From: Nannochloropsis oceanica
Taxonomy: Eukaryota; Sar; Eustigmatophyceae; Eustigmatales; Monodopsidaceae
Assembly: GCA_004519485.1 (NCBI GenBank)
Contig: CP038118.1
Location: 750,095-814,094, forward strand
Length of the DNA: 64,000 nt
Direction: 5' to 3'
The notes under the pieces are model-generated. The model was given only the letters and a program-made list of their open reading frames with translations. It searched no databases and was not told where the DNA came from. How positions within the stretch are numbered: position 1 is the stretch's first letter; every line of letters starts with the position of its first letter. Below, one piece after another: positions 50,715 to 61,697 of this stretch. The translations under genes and the position numbers were made by a program.

Positions 50715-51654
50715 TACATTTTATCAATGTATGCCCCGTCATCCTTGCGGTCAGTAGCACAATTCCGCCACTCGTGGCTTTAGAGGAGTAAGTAAGCCTG
50801 GCACTTGCCTTCCACACCGCGCGTGGCTTTCAGATTTGCTGTTTTTTTATTTTTCTTTGGGAGGTGGTGGTAATGGCGGGTGAGCGCCGTTTCTTCCAAC
50901 ATTTTGCGTAACCGTCAAAGCACCACGCGACTCGCTCGGGAAAACACATAGGGCTGCGTCGATGGTCGTAACCTACATCAGCAGTAGGCGGAGATCCTAT
51001 CGCCCTCCATTGGATAGTCATATTGTGGTTACATGGAATTCCTTGGAGGCCATGGTCTTTTTGCAATGCGAGGGGCAAGCAGCGGCAACAAGCGAGGCGG
51101 TTCTCATTCAAAACTTTTGCTCTCTTGTAAGGAGAGAGTTCCTCTCCTTAGTAAAACGAGGCACAACAAATCATACTAACTATCATCAGGTAATCGTCCT
51201 AGTCTTGAACCTGTACTTGTATGTCTGGGTCCTACCAGAAGTACTAGCCTGATACTAAAGAACCTGTGACATACTGTAGTATGACTATATAAGCTTGACC
51301 ACCCCAGTCTAGATTTCTACGCTTATTACACCTGGCGATTCCAGTGCCTGCAAAAACACGTCACCTCGATGATTGGGGGCTGTACCAAATATGGAAGCAG
51401 TCATAGACATATCGTTGAATTACGAAAGCAAAAATGACCAAAAGAATGCCAACAAGTATTTATCATTGCTTCATTCACCCTCAACAAGTTTATCTTCATC
51501 TATTTCATGAACGGTGCCAATGCCGCCTTCTACTTCATCGTCAATCTACATATTTCCTGGCCCTGATCATCCTTATTCCTCTTTTCGATCCTCAAATGGA
51601 CATTCTCTACCCTGCCTGAATCATCGGCATGCTTATCATGGCATGGAATGTCAT
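50715..51654. other. Gene-free stretch
   Basis: No supported gene. Around 51250-51350 there is a TATATAAG box followed by a TTATTACA, giving a faint LTR-like look, but no matching second copy or primer-binding site is present. Confidence 0.3.
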
Positions 51655-54452
51655 TCAATAACTGCACTCCTTCCACGTCTTAGGCATGTCTCCTCCCTCC
51701 CTAAAGCAGACAAAAGCTGACTTGAAGAGCCACTCTTCCTCTTGCTTGTGCTCTTGCGCATATTTAACAAGGAAAGTCCCCTCGCTCTTCCTCGCCCTTG
51801 ACAACAACGTCCCTCCCGTCGCGTGCTGCTTCGGCAACTCCGCGATTTGAGCGAGCCGGACACTACCACGACATGTCCAGTTCTTGGGCTTCTCCTCCGA
51901 ATATGCTTTGCGCTGGTCCACGTCCGCACGCATCAGCACCCGATCGTCCACCTTACATTCGTCCATCACAGCCCACTCCCGCTCGAAGGTGGAGCCAAAA
52001 TCCCTACGCTTCTCCTGAATAGCAGGACCGAACGTCTGCAGGTCTATCCCTTTCTCTCCTCCCCGCTCCTCCGACGCCACCAGCTCGCATTCATCATATT
52101 TCATGTTCCTGCAAGGCTGGTACGTGCAGGAGGTTGGAAATATCAAAATGTACCCACCGCACGTCACAAAGCAATGGTGAGGCTTGATTGCCGCCATATC
52201 CCTCACCACATCCTTGTCCACACCCACCAACTCTACAAATACGAAGGTGCGGGAATTCGCCTTTAGCTGGATGCCCGTCTCTGCCTCCAACTCCTCGCTG
52301 TCGTGGTACTGCTTGTGCTTGACCAGACGATTGAAAACATCCTGGGAAGTACCGAGGTGGTTACCCTTCTTCATCTCCTCGTCACGCAGGAACGTCTTTG
52401 CACCCTCCCAACCCATCGCAAGGCCCCTTACCATGGCAGCTGGCGAAGAAATGGTGCTCGGTGCCCTGAATGTTAAATCGTGTGTCCTTCTTCTAGACCC
52501 AACAATTTTCTCATCTGCCACCTGCTTAAACTGCCCTCCACACCCGTCGCTCCATACGCAGAGCCGCCGCATTGCACACTCCTCCACCCCTGCCGCTGCC
52601 TTCTCCACGACCTCCTTGAAGTGCGCCAACAATTTGTCCAGCACCTTTTGAACGAAGTTGTTGGAGTGCCAGCGGTCTGTGCTGAGGTACACGCAGGAGT
52701 GCTGCTGCATCTTCAACTTTCCGTTACGTCCCGCCCGTCGGGGTCAGAAACCACACCACAATCGGCAGCAGGGTCGTCTGATTCTTGGCCAAAAACTCGG
52801 CCTGTGTCTCTTCACGGTGATCGTGGGAGTAATTCATGGCAAAGTCCATGATTGTGTAGAGCTTCCACGGCACCATTGTATCTTCCCCCCCCATGCGTTG
52901 GTAGGCTTTTTGTTGGGTCACATGCACGCGCCAATGCCTCCCAAATCGAGCAGCCTCCCTCTGCATTTCCTCCATGTACTCCCAGACAGTACTTGTGAGC
53001 TGCTCGTCCAGCCAGCACACTATATGTAGGAGGGGTGGAACTTGGACCAAGTTCCTCCGTTCCGATCCTTCCACAACGCAACAAAGTCAACCAAATAGCC
53101 AAAGCTACTTCCAAGGAGCGCAAATTTTTCTTCTTTCTACGGCATTTATGCATCCCTCTTCGACGTCATCTTTGGTTTCTTCCTCGCTTCATCCGACCTC
53201 TTCTGTTTTCTCCTGACTTTCTCCGACCCCGACGTTTTCTTTCTTTTCTTTTTTTGGGCGATCGAGCGAGTGTGTCCTGCAGGTGGTGTCTTAAGCTCCA
53301 TTAGTCCAGGGTAAAAAGCTGATCCCGCAGACACTGTTGTCTCCAGCTGTGATGCTTCTGTGTTTTCTGCTATTTTCCTGGGACGTCTCTTCATTCTCGC
53401 TACTTTTTCTTCTTCACTATCATAATCGTCTTCTGCTTCTTGCTGTCGTTGTACTTCTTCTGCTTCTCTCTCTTGTTCTAGTTCTTCCGCCACATCGTAT
53501 TGTCGTGTTTCCTCTTGCACCTCTTGGTCATCTTCTTCGTCATCTTCTTGCTCATCTTCTTCTTCTTCTGCCACGTTATATTGACGTATTTCATTTTGTT
53601 CCCCGTATGCTTCCTCTCCTTCGTTTTCCATCCTCCTGTGTTGTCTCATTTTAATGGCTGCTTGCTCTTTCTTCTTTCTTGCCACTTTTTGTCTTCGTTT
53701 TGTCGCTGTGTCCTTTTTCCGTTTTCTTGCTGCCTCTTTCTTAATATCCACCTTGTGTGCCTTGTTCAATGATTGAAACAGTCCATACCCGATGTCATTG
53801 CTGTCACACAGCTCTGTCATAGTATGTTTATAATGTCGGACCAGTTGTTTCATAAAACGTAACACCAAACGTAGCGCTGTCTTATCATATTCCAACAGCT
53901 TTCTCGAATTTTTTACCACTGCCCCTCTCGCTTGGAGTGACACCTGGACAAGTACTCCACGGTCAATCCGTCTGGTTCCACCTCCTTCTCCTGCTCTCCC
54001 TCCTCCTCTTCTTCATTAGCTGCACGCTCCTCCTCATCATGATTTTCATCAGTATCCGTAGCTGACCGATCTGTGCCCTCGTCTTCTTCTGCGGCCCGTT
54101 CCGTGTTCTCACCAAGAAGCTCTTTCCGCAACGCAATTATTGTCATGAGCCCTGCACCAGGCAACGGTAACGATCGGACTTTTTCCTCCACCTCTGGCTT
54201 CCGTTCATTCGCGTTCGCCTTCAACCTCATGGTCCATATTGCCTCAGGCCACACCGTGTCTTTCTTTCCTTCCACCCAACTTCTCAAAGTTGAACACAAA
54301 CGCTTGGCCACCTCGGCTCCTTCCTTTTGTGTCAAGGTCGTGCTTGTCAAATGTGGTTCAAGCGCCGACAAATGTCGTCTTGCCATGACCGTGTATCCAA
54401 AAAAAGTGGCCGAGATATAAGCCACTTTCCTTTTCAGTTGCAAAGCATCCAA
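51655..54452 (-). pseudogene. Transposon C: DDE-type transposase, frameshifted
   Basis: Minus strand, four main pieces: 54452-53913 ('LKRKVAYISATFFGYTVMAR', then an acidic linker); 53943-53146 (Lys/Glu-rich coiled coil with 'RKKDTATKRRQKVARKKKEQ'); 53074-52724 ('FGRHWRVHVTQQKAYQRMGG', 'LYTIMDFAMNYSHDH'); and 52716-51655 ('CVYLSTDRWHSNNFVQKVLD', 'RLCVWSDGCGGQFKQ', 'MGWEGAKTFLRDEEMKKGNH'). The spaced Asp-containing blocks 'MDFAMNY' and 'WSDGCGGQFK' look like the first and second acidic residues of a DDE/RNase-H-fold transposase; the third is uncertain. Frameshifts at about 53930 and 52720 break it. I cannot name the superfamily. A fragment of the same element lies at 41925-42711. Confidence 0.6.
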
Positions 54453-54867
54453 GGGGGCCTCACGGGTGAAAATCCCTAGATCGACGAATTCACCTCTTTT
54501 TCAGGCTTGGATGAAACTACCCAGTCCGGATTCAACCCATCTCTCTGCAAACACACTGTTCGCTTGTGGCGTCTTTGTGGGTGTTTATATATGTGAGTGT
54601 TCGAGGCGGTGGGTGCGGATGCATATGGCTGTTCACCCCCCCCCGACGCAATATCACTCTAGCAGTACCTTGCATTCATCCGCAGTTCCTTTCGCATGCA
54701 GTTCCTTGATCACAACGTAAGTACCATATCGTAGCCTGGACGCATACTCCCGCACTGCATTGGAAATTCGATCCCCAGACTGAATTCTTCTGTCTCGGTC
54801 CGCCATCGATTCTTCTTCAAGTTACTTTTGCACTCCTCCTATAACGAGGAGTAGATAGGAGCAGTGG
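54453..54867. other. Gene-free stretch upstream of transposon C coding region
   Basis: Probably the 5' non-coding part of transposon C; its outer terminus was not identified. Holds a C9 run at about 54639-54647. Confidence 0.35.
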
Positions 54868-54984
54868 TCCACATGTTGGACAACTGTTCTGCAAAACTGA
54901 CCCGTACGACTAATTATTATGAAAGTCGTAAATAGTCGTCGGTGGTCATGTGAGTAGTCGTATTGTGCATGATTCCCATCGAAA
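54868..54984 (+). mobile_element. MITE M1, truncated copy 4
   Basis: 'CCACATGTTGGACAACTGTT', 'CTGCAAAACTG', 'GACTAATTATTATGAAAGTC' and 'GTCATGTGAGTAGTCGTA' correspond in order to the MITE M1 terminus and following interior; the copy stops where repeat B1 begins. Confidence 0.6.
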
Positions 54985-55125
54985 CTGACGGACTATACTA
55001 TGTGTACGTTTTGGCTCTTTTTACTTTTTTGGGGGGTTAATCACCATTATGAGCCTTCACACCGGTACGATCGCATCTACTTCTATCATAATGTGAGCAC
55101 CAAAACAAGCCCGTCCCGCATATAT
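54985..55125 (+). repeat. Interspersed repeat B1, copy 6
   Basis: Starts TGACGGACTATAC, has the T-rich centre and 'ATCACCATTATGAGCC', ends 'GAGCACCAAAACAAGCCCG'. Inserted at or joined to the truncated MITE M1. Confidence 0.7.
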
Positions 55126-55577
55126 ATACACCACTGGCGGTACGGTTATTTCCAAGGGCTAGGACTCCGGATAGAGAATTGAATTTATGTAGACACCCAT
55201 AGAGATACTCTCAAAAGCAGTTTAGATACTGCAGTGGATTTGACGGGTCGAAATTATATAGACCTTGGTGAACAAGAGTATAATTTGTAGGAAGGACCCG
55301 TAGCATGTCCGATTGGTAGTCTCGAACCAAAGTCATGACTCTCCAATCAGCAGTATTTGCGACCAGCAACCTATAGATAAAACAATTGAGTGAGCAAGGG
55401 GAGAATAGACTGAACTCTTACTGAACTTACCCTTTACTTCCGTGAAATCAGTGGGGAAATAGAGGCGCCGGTATTCCATATCGTATCTTCTGCCACCGAT
55501 ACTAGCATTGATGATGAAAGGAAGAACAAAGATCTCAAATCAAAGGTGCAACATATAAAGGCTATGGAAGAGCTCTG
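55126..55577. other. Gene-free stretch
   Basis: Nothing recognised between repeat B1 copy 6 and the interstitial telomere repeat. Confidence 0.3.
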
Positions 55578-55597
55578 TTAGGGTTAGGGTTAGGGTT
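55578..55597 (+). repeat. Interstitial telomere repeat (3.3 TTAGGG units)
   Basis: TTAGGG repeated three times plus TT, 8.2 kb inside the chromosome end and in the same orientation as the terminal array. Confidence 0.9.
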
Positions 55598-55598
55598 G

Positions 55599-55922
55599 AT
55601 GGCGAGTAACCGGAGGAAGTGCATGCAGGTAGCCCAGGAAAAGAAGACTCTCAAGGCGGCCCTCGACACCGCCCACCGCTACATCCAGCAGCTGAAGGCT
55701 GCTCTGAAGAAGAAGGAAACGTGCGTGGTTATAAAGGTTATTAACGGACATTTAAAAGGAGGAGGCGATCACCCCTAGCAGGTCCACGATTTATCGAAGG
55801 GCGGACGACCTCGCCAACTCTATCCTTGACGTGGCCATTAAGAGTATTGAAACCTTTGATCGCGTATTGGAGGTGGTAACGAGGAAGGAAAGTGTCATAG
55901 ATGGCAACAATATGGTGTTTTG
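55599..55922 (+). CDS. Small coiled-coil open frame of unknown function, possibly interrupted
   Basis: Starts with ATG two bases after the telomere-like repeat. The first part reads 'NRRKCMQVAQEKKTLKAALD', 'AHRYIQQLKAALKKKE', with a leucine/alanine heptad pattern. The original frame ends at 55778, but from about 55763 another frame continues 'EEAITPSRSTIYRRADDLAN', 'SILDVAIKSIETFDRVLEVV' to a stop at 55922. A short intron or insertion between about 55720 and 55762 would join them, but no splice pair fits well. GC-richer codons than the surroundings. Possibly a transposon-derived fragment. Confidence 0.35.
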
Positions 55923-56055
55923 ATGTAGATCAAAGAGGTTGAGAAGGTGGAAAGGTGGAGAAACGACGAGATTCTACAAGCATAGGCCTTTGACCAAGCG
56001 ATAATAGGAGGAGGAGGATATACTGGAGGAAATATATAGAAGCTAAGGGAAGCAA

Positions 56056-56139
56056 CGGAATATACAGAAAGTTATGTAAGTTTTTTGCTTTTTTTACTTT
56101 TTTTAGGTTTTAATCACCATTACGAGCCTTGCGTCAGGA
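56056..56139 (+). repeat. Interspersed repeat B1, copy 7 (truncated)
   Basis: Starts ACGGAATATACAGAAAG and stops after 'ACGAGCCTTGCGTCAGG', i.e. only the T-rich half remains. Confidence 0.7.
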
Positions 56140-56805
56140 GGCAAGCGCTAGAAGGTTAGAAGAGGGAGAACCACCTACCAGAAATATAAAGAGGACAATG
56201 AAGCCACTAGAAAATGAGAGAGGGAAAAAGGAAGAAAAAGAAAAGAAGACGGTTAAGGGAGCGGCTTTGTTGGAAGGCCCTTGCATGATGAGCTAAGGTC
56301 ATTGACGTACGACGACCGCGCTCGGCGGGAAGCAACGAGCACCCCCGAGCACCTATCAAGCATCTATCGAGCACCCACCCTATGTTCGCCATTCTATACA
56401 TGTAGGATGAAAAAAATGAACAAGCAAGACAGCGGGGCTTGAAAGCTTATTGCCTTTAGACGAACTCGGTTCTTCTCATATGGTCGAGAAAAGCTCTGCA
56501 CCCATCCCAGCACCCATCGAGCACCCATTGCCAAATGGCGGATTAAGCGCAAAATCCGCCGAGTCCTACGTAAAGATTTGGAACACTTTCGAGCCATTAC
56601 CTTACCGCGGTAATGGCTCGAAAGTGTTCCTCATGTGGTTTCTTTTATTGACAGTCGCTCATCCACAAAAGATCGTTTCCAGATATCTTGAGCATATTAG
56701 ATTCTCAATGCGTTGAGCCACAAGATGCACTGATTAGCTGTCCCAAAAGGTCTTTTTCCGAATCGATAACAGAGGTAAAATCATTTCGAGTCTTCCAGGA
56801 ATTTG
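56140..56805. other. Gene-free stretch with hairpin
   Basis: No gene supported. Repeated 'GAGCACCCAYYS' units occur at about 56337-56390 and 56500-56530. A perfect inverted repeat is listed separately. Confidence 0.35.
56580..56630. repeat. Perfect 22-bp inverted repeat with 7-bp spacer
   Basis: Left arm 56580-56601 (begins GGAACACTTTCGAGCC) is exactly complementary to 56609-56630; spacer TTACCGC. It would form a strong hairpin in single-stranded DNA or RNA. Confidence 0.95.
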
Positions 56806-58233
56806 TCATTCACCACTGTCTGCTGCAAATTTTAATATTGGTGATATCAAATAATGCGAATTCCAGACATTTGTAAAATTTAGCTGCAAGCTCTCCTTCA
56901 AATGGGCAGCGATGGAGGTGGGGCATGCGAAAAAAGGCTGGAAAAAGTACCAAGGATCGAAGAGCTTGCTGTTTGCAACGTCTATGACTCAAAATAGAAA
57001 AATCGGCTAAGAACACATCTAATATCAGCATATATATAATAAGTTTATCACCACCTTACCAAAACTTTTAGGGATGATGCTCCGGTGGAGGTCTCGGCCA
57101 TACATGTCCATCATGAGTAGTTGGTCCTTTCCTGAAAGTTGAAAATGGCGGTATATAAGTCAAGCGACGTCGTATCAAGTACGTTTCGGCTTTCACGATA
57201 CCTGCAAAAAGGCCCTTTTCTATCCAATCATTGAAAACTCGAGAATATTCGGCTGCCCACCAATGGATAGCGGCCTGCTTCGGGTATCACTATTTATGTC
57301 AAACTGTCCTGGTGGATAATGAGCTTGCTTTATCTAGTTTTGCACTCGCCAAAATTATTTCTTCTCCTTGCGTTTTATTTCCCCCGTAGAGTTGTCTCAA
57401 TTTGCCGCTGTCTGGCCAATTTGCGAATGGCCCCATTCTAATAGTTTTCAAGGGAGAAAGAATATTCGTCGCCCCACAATTTGTATATATGAATATTTGC
57501 AACAAAGAGGCACATTCTCCAATCCTTACCTGAAAGATCCTGCATCGACCCAGAAGAAGTACTCGCTGTAAAATAGATTTTCTATTGCCGCTTGCTCCAC
57601 CATCCAGGATTTGGCGGTCCAAATACCGTACAGGTCGGCACTATTTATGAGTCTCTCAGGATCTAGACCATGTTGTCGATTTTCAAACTCTTTGCGATGA
57701 GGCTTGATGAAAGGAATCTCCCAAAGCTTTTGAATCTAGTAAGGTTTGAGCCGAAGCAATTAATTTCATGTCATCACTGAAATACGTTTAGACAAATACA
57801 TTTTACACAACCTTAATATTCAGTGGTAGATCTCCGCGCAATTGGCGAATGTAATCGAGAGTCTCGCCAGGTGGTGAATATAAGATAATTGGAGCGGTAA
57901 CATATTGGAAATCAGTGTGCTATCTAATTTCTATACTCTGTCGAGGAATGCTTCGATACATCAAGCGGGTAGTACGCTAAAATAATGGATATAGGGTGCG
58001 TGCAGGGACTTTTCATTGACGGTGATGTAGATTTTTTTGTATTCTGACAGGCACAGTTTATTTCCTCTTCTCATAATGCTTGATGAAAGACGGTTATTAA
58101 AATAATCAGCGTCGAATTTGAAAAGATGCTTTGCCACAGCTTCATGTCCTATGTTTGGTGTGTTGTGAGCGACTGAGGACGTGAATAGTAGCACGATTGG
58201 CGATGCTGCCCGCTTTACTGTCCGGGTGACTAT
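56806..58233 (-). CDS. HtrL/YibB-like putative glycosyltransferase, multi-exon, one junction unresolved
   Basis: Minus-strand exons seen: 58233 to about 58020 ('FDADYFNNRLSSSIMRRGNK', 'LCLSEYKKIYIT'); 57919-57812 ('HTDFQYVTAPIILYSPPGET'); 57735-57530 ('ENRQHGLDPERLINSADLYG', 'IWTAKSWMVEQAAIENLFYS', 'EYFFWVDAGSFR'); 57437 to about 57335 ('MGPFANWPDSGKLRQLYGGN'); about 57277-57202 ('AAIHWWAAEYSRVFNDWIEK', 'GLFAG'); 57131-57060 ('KDQLLMMDMYGRDLHRSIIP'); and 56981-56806 ('ANSKLFDPWYFFQPFFA'). 'YFFWVDAGSFR', 'AIHWW' and 'GLFAGKDQ' are HtrL-type landmarks. Introns of 92, 70, 76 and 78 nt fit well. The Gly-rich 'GGFFGG'-like block normally preceding 'AIHWW' is missing and no good splice joins the fourth and fifth exons, so the gene may be damaged there. 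The first exon (start, anchor) was not located; 58248-58496 is a possible candidate. Confidence 0.62.
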
Positions 58234-59075
58234 CTACAAACAATGCTTTAGACGAGGCGGGAAGGTAAAGAAAGAAAAATCGGGAAATCTGAGAAAGAGA
58301 GAATAAGTGAATGAGCAATCCGATAGAGAGAGGGGAGGGCTACAGCCCCCTTTCTTCTAACTTTTTCATTTTGAGAGGACCCTGGGACCAAAATACTTTG
58401 TGCCTTATCATTTCGTTTTGCGCGCATTTTGGTGATCTTGATTTTTCTATGGTAGAGTTCATCGCAGGCCAAGATGCACAACGATTCACATTTCAAAATT
58501 ATCCAATAGAAGAAGAAGTGCGAAGATGCACGACTCTTAGATGTTGGACATTAAATACAACTTATAGTTGTTGATGTTGTCTTACAAGTCATAGTTTGGC
58601 AAGGAAAAAGTATAAAAGATGAGAGGAAGTTTCAAGGAGCTACAGGAAAATTCAAGCTTAACTATTCCCTCGTGGGGAATGGAAAGTAGAACAAAGAAAA
58701 CAAAAAGTCGATGCCTCATCCCTTCGGGAATTTTGAATTTCTTGCGCGAGGGACAGCTCATGATTGAGCTAGTCTAACATATGTAAATCAAACGCAAGTC
58801 CTTCATTAATGTCTTTTTGTTTCCATCACCATAGATGACAATCCTTTGATTCTGACCTTTCCCCCATTCCATTATGAAAACTCATGACCAATTAAAGCCT
58901 CCAGACCCTCCCAGAAAATGGAAATTTCGTTTTCGTGGCCTTACGTAATGTCCTGGTCGCTGTCGCTGCCGATGGAAGCCGTGTTCTTGTACTCACCATC
59001 ACTGTCATTTGTACATTCATCAGCCCTTTCCTCCCCGTTGATTTCTGTCTCTTTGTAATTAGCGCTTTAACCCTT
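58234..59075. other. Gene-free stretch, possible first exon of the HtrL-like gene
   Basis: On the minus strand 58248-58496 reads a basic stretch then 'LYRIAHSLILSFSDFPIFLS', a possible signal anchor, but its donor site (GTCTAA) is weak. The remainder (58500-59075) shows nothing recognised and contains the 3' region of the methyltransferase gene. Confidence 0.35.
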
Positions 59076-60173
59076 TCAAATCGTGTCTGCTAAAGCGTCT
59101 TCTGCTTGCTCTGAAATAAGTTCAAACAAGTGGATAAGGCTATCCTCGTCACTATTTGCGCAGACCATATTGGACCAAAATTTCACGTCTGAAGTCTCTA
59201 ATTCCTCGGCCATGCAGCCAGTAGCTCGAAGCAATGGGTATTTCCCGTCAATATGCCAAAAACAGACAAATCCTAAGTTCTCTAGCAGCGCCACAATATT
59301 ATCTACACGAGAAACATACCAATGATTGATGTCATGCACTTCAAACTCCAAGACACGCACGACATGGTTGGATAAAAAGTTTATTGCGCCGTAGATCACA
59401 TTCATGTCGTTGCCCTCTGTGTCGATACTTAGCAGATCCACCGTATCTAGGCCCATTATCAGAGCGTAATCATCAAATGTCGTAAGCCTAACTGGAAGTC
59501 CTTCATCTGATATGCTTCCTGTTTCCGTACCTTTTTCTGACCTTGTAAAGAAAACCTGACCTTGAAAGGAGCCGATAGCGTCCTGTGAAAGAAAAATCGT
59601 GCCCTCTTCTTCCAGCTCTTTCATCCCAACTTTTAGTGACTGAAACGTTTCGACAGAAGGCTCTATGCAATGTCCCGTGACACGGCGGATGGAGGTGATC
59701 TGTGGTCTCGGCCGTTTGTATTCTACCTGACCGCATGCTCCTTTATCTGGAAACATCATTCCGGCCGCTTCCAAACGCATGCGATAGGCTTGTGGGGCGT
59801 ATTTTTTGTCCCCAGACAAGTCTTCCAACGTCGCTAAAAAGTCAAATCCCTTGTTACATCCTATATTCACATGAGTCAGGGGTCCTCTACCCTCACTCAT
59901 CTGGCCGGCGAAGGAGAGCCACCATGGTGTTCTGTCTGGACAGCTTGATCTTATTTTTGTCCGAATTGTGACAATTTTCTTCAAGCGAGTGTTGCTGCAT
60001 CTCGTAATATTACTTTTTCTGTGCATGATTGGGCATCCAATTGCTTCATTGAAAGAGACTGTATGATCTACTACACTTGCGGGGAATATATTTAGCCATA
60101 AGATGATGTACAGAGCAATATAACACAATGCCAATATCTGCTTCGTTCCGACAGCCCTGGCGGGTATACCCAT
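59076..60173 (-). CDS. FkbM-family methyltransferase, membrane anchored
   Basis: The frame is open from 60293, but Met at 60173 is preferred because it places a signal anchor (QILALCYIALYIILWLNIF) right at the N-terminus; length 365 residues, single exon. 'VNIGCNKGFDFLATL' matches the SAM-binding loop (motif I), and 'VDLLSIDTEGNDMNVIYGA' followed by 'RVLEFEVHDINHW' is the FkbM signature with the acidic Asp of motif IV. 'LGFVCFWHIDGKYPLLRATG' follows. FkbM enzymes O-methylate sugars or other hydroxyls; a Golgi-facing version would cap glycans. Substrate unknown. Confidence 0.85.
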   Translation of the reverse strand: MGIPARAVGTKQILALCYIALYIILWLNIFPASVVDHTVSFNEAIGCPIMHRKSNITRCSNTRLKKIVTIRTKIRSSCPDRTPWWLSFAGQMSEGRGPLTHVNIGCNKGFDFLATLEDLSGDKKYAPQAYRMRLEAAGMMFPDKGACGQVEYKRPRPQITSIRRVTGHCIEPSVETFQSLKVGMKELEEEGTIFLSQDAIGSFQGQVFFTRSEKGTETGSISDEGLPVRLTTFDDYALIMGLDTVDLLSIDTEGNDMNVIYGAINFLSNHVVRVLEFEVHDINHWYVSRVDNIVALLENLGFVCFWHIDGKYPLLRATGCMAEELETSDVKFWSNMVCANSDEDSLIHLFELISEQAEDALADTI

Positions 60174-61300
60174 CTTGACAAACCTTATTTTCCGACTTGA
60201 TTTCCTGCTTTGTGATCGTGAGCATGTTTTTGAGTAAATTTTACATCCTTCTGAGTGCTTGATGTGTTGGAGCACTGAGGAGCACGATGGCAAGAGCAGA
60301 CAACAAGTGTCCTATGAGGTGCAAGCGGCTGCAGCAGCACCAGTGTCGCTCTTGATAAAGCCTCTCAAAGATTGAGCTCAGCTCCTTGAGAACTCAAGCA
60401 AAACGTACCACCACCAAAAAACGGCTAAAAAAAGAGTCACATTCAATTAAAAACTAATGACTTGGCACTATTACACACATTCTGAGCCAATTTCGCCGCC
60501 AAATCGGAAACGTCATACCCCTGTGAAATCATGGTCTCGCAAAATCCAAATATAAGACGACACAACATAGAACCCGAAAAAATGATTTACGGGTAATACG
60601 GATATCCTTTTTCTCGCATCAATTTTTATGTCCATTCTGGTACAGGCCTTATCGATGCTACAAGGCTCTACGCACCCTCCCTGTTGCTCAGAAAACTTGA
60701 CACGTATCGGGAACATGTGCTATGAAAATTGCCCGCCCCGATGGCAGCGTATTGTCGAATGTCGATATCAGCGTCGTCGACCGCAGGGTAAGTGTCAAAT
60801 TCTACACATATCCCTTTTCTGTATCTATCGATAATGCCTCAACTATTTACCTAGTCAGAATCGCATGGAATCAAGGCGTACTGCTCCTGCCAATTCCATT
60901 TTACATACGACGAACGCAGATGGGTCAGTATGTATTCCCACAAGACGGGATGCTCGGAATACAGAGAGCTGGACGGCGGGGCTTATCATGGCGCTCGCAC
61001 GATACAACACAGCATCTCCTGTAACGCAATATTGCCCTTGAAGAAGACATGGACTTGCACTATCTTGGAGAGGAAACGCGGAGCGAGACAAGGGCAGCTG
61101 TCGTCTTAACGTCGTTAGTGAAGAGGTACTTGTTGTCCTGAAGGTCGGCCACCTGATCGGCTACAAATTCGATTATCATTTCTCGATCTTCTTCGTGTAT
61201 TGCAATTAAGCGTGGAGACAAGTGTGGCGAAAAATGGAACAAATAGAGGTGGATACACGTCTGCGAACAAATATACTCGAGAGAAGATGAATTTTGTAGA
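60174..61300. other. Gene-free stretch
   Basis: An open frame at 60628-60834 contains 'GNMCYENCPPRW', faintly like a Cys-rich repeat, but the frame is short and unsupported. No other gene or repeat recognised. Confidence 0.3.
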
Positions 61301-61515
61301 CCCGAGAACACTCCAAATTGAGAGACAGGTGGCTCAAAACCACACAAACCATAGAACGACGTCACAAAGGCTGCATAGAGTCTTGTGCATTGTGTTTTCC
61401 TTCATGTGTGTTGCTGAGCATGCAAGTGCGTTGGTGGTTTGTGCCAAGAGAAGAATACGGAAAACCATCCTTTTAAGTGAGACAGACAGACAGACAAAAA
61501 CCGATAAACTCCTGA
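61301..61515. repeat. Paralogous empty site of the hAT insertion
   Basis: Similar to 18379-18568 and then, without interruption, to the sequence right of the element (22883 on): '(G)GACAGAC' is followed by 'AGACAAAAACCGATAAAC' here and by 'AGGAAAAATCGATTAATAC' there. It contains a short (GACA)n run that matches the target duplication. Confidence 0.65.
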
Positions 61516-61697
61516 GATATCACAGGCACGATTATTAGACTGAACCATCATGTGACTTTGGAAGGTTTCAATAGCGATCAGCCACCGTGATGTCTCAGAA
61601 CCCTGTTTCATGACGCTTCATCCATTCGTTTCCATCCTCTTTCACAATTTCTCACACTTTTCGATCCCAACAAAATTGAATATAGACAGACAGCAGC

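Noticed and set aside
51240-51360. Possible solo LTR with TATATAAG box
   Set aside because: No terminal TG..CA pair, target duplication, primer-binding site or second copy could be found in the window.
60628-60834. Small Cys-rich frame with 'MCYENCPPRW'
   Set aside because: Too short, no signal peptide, and the cysteines do not repeat; probably chance.
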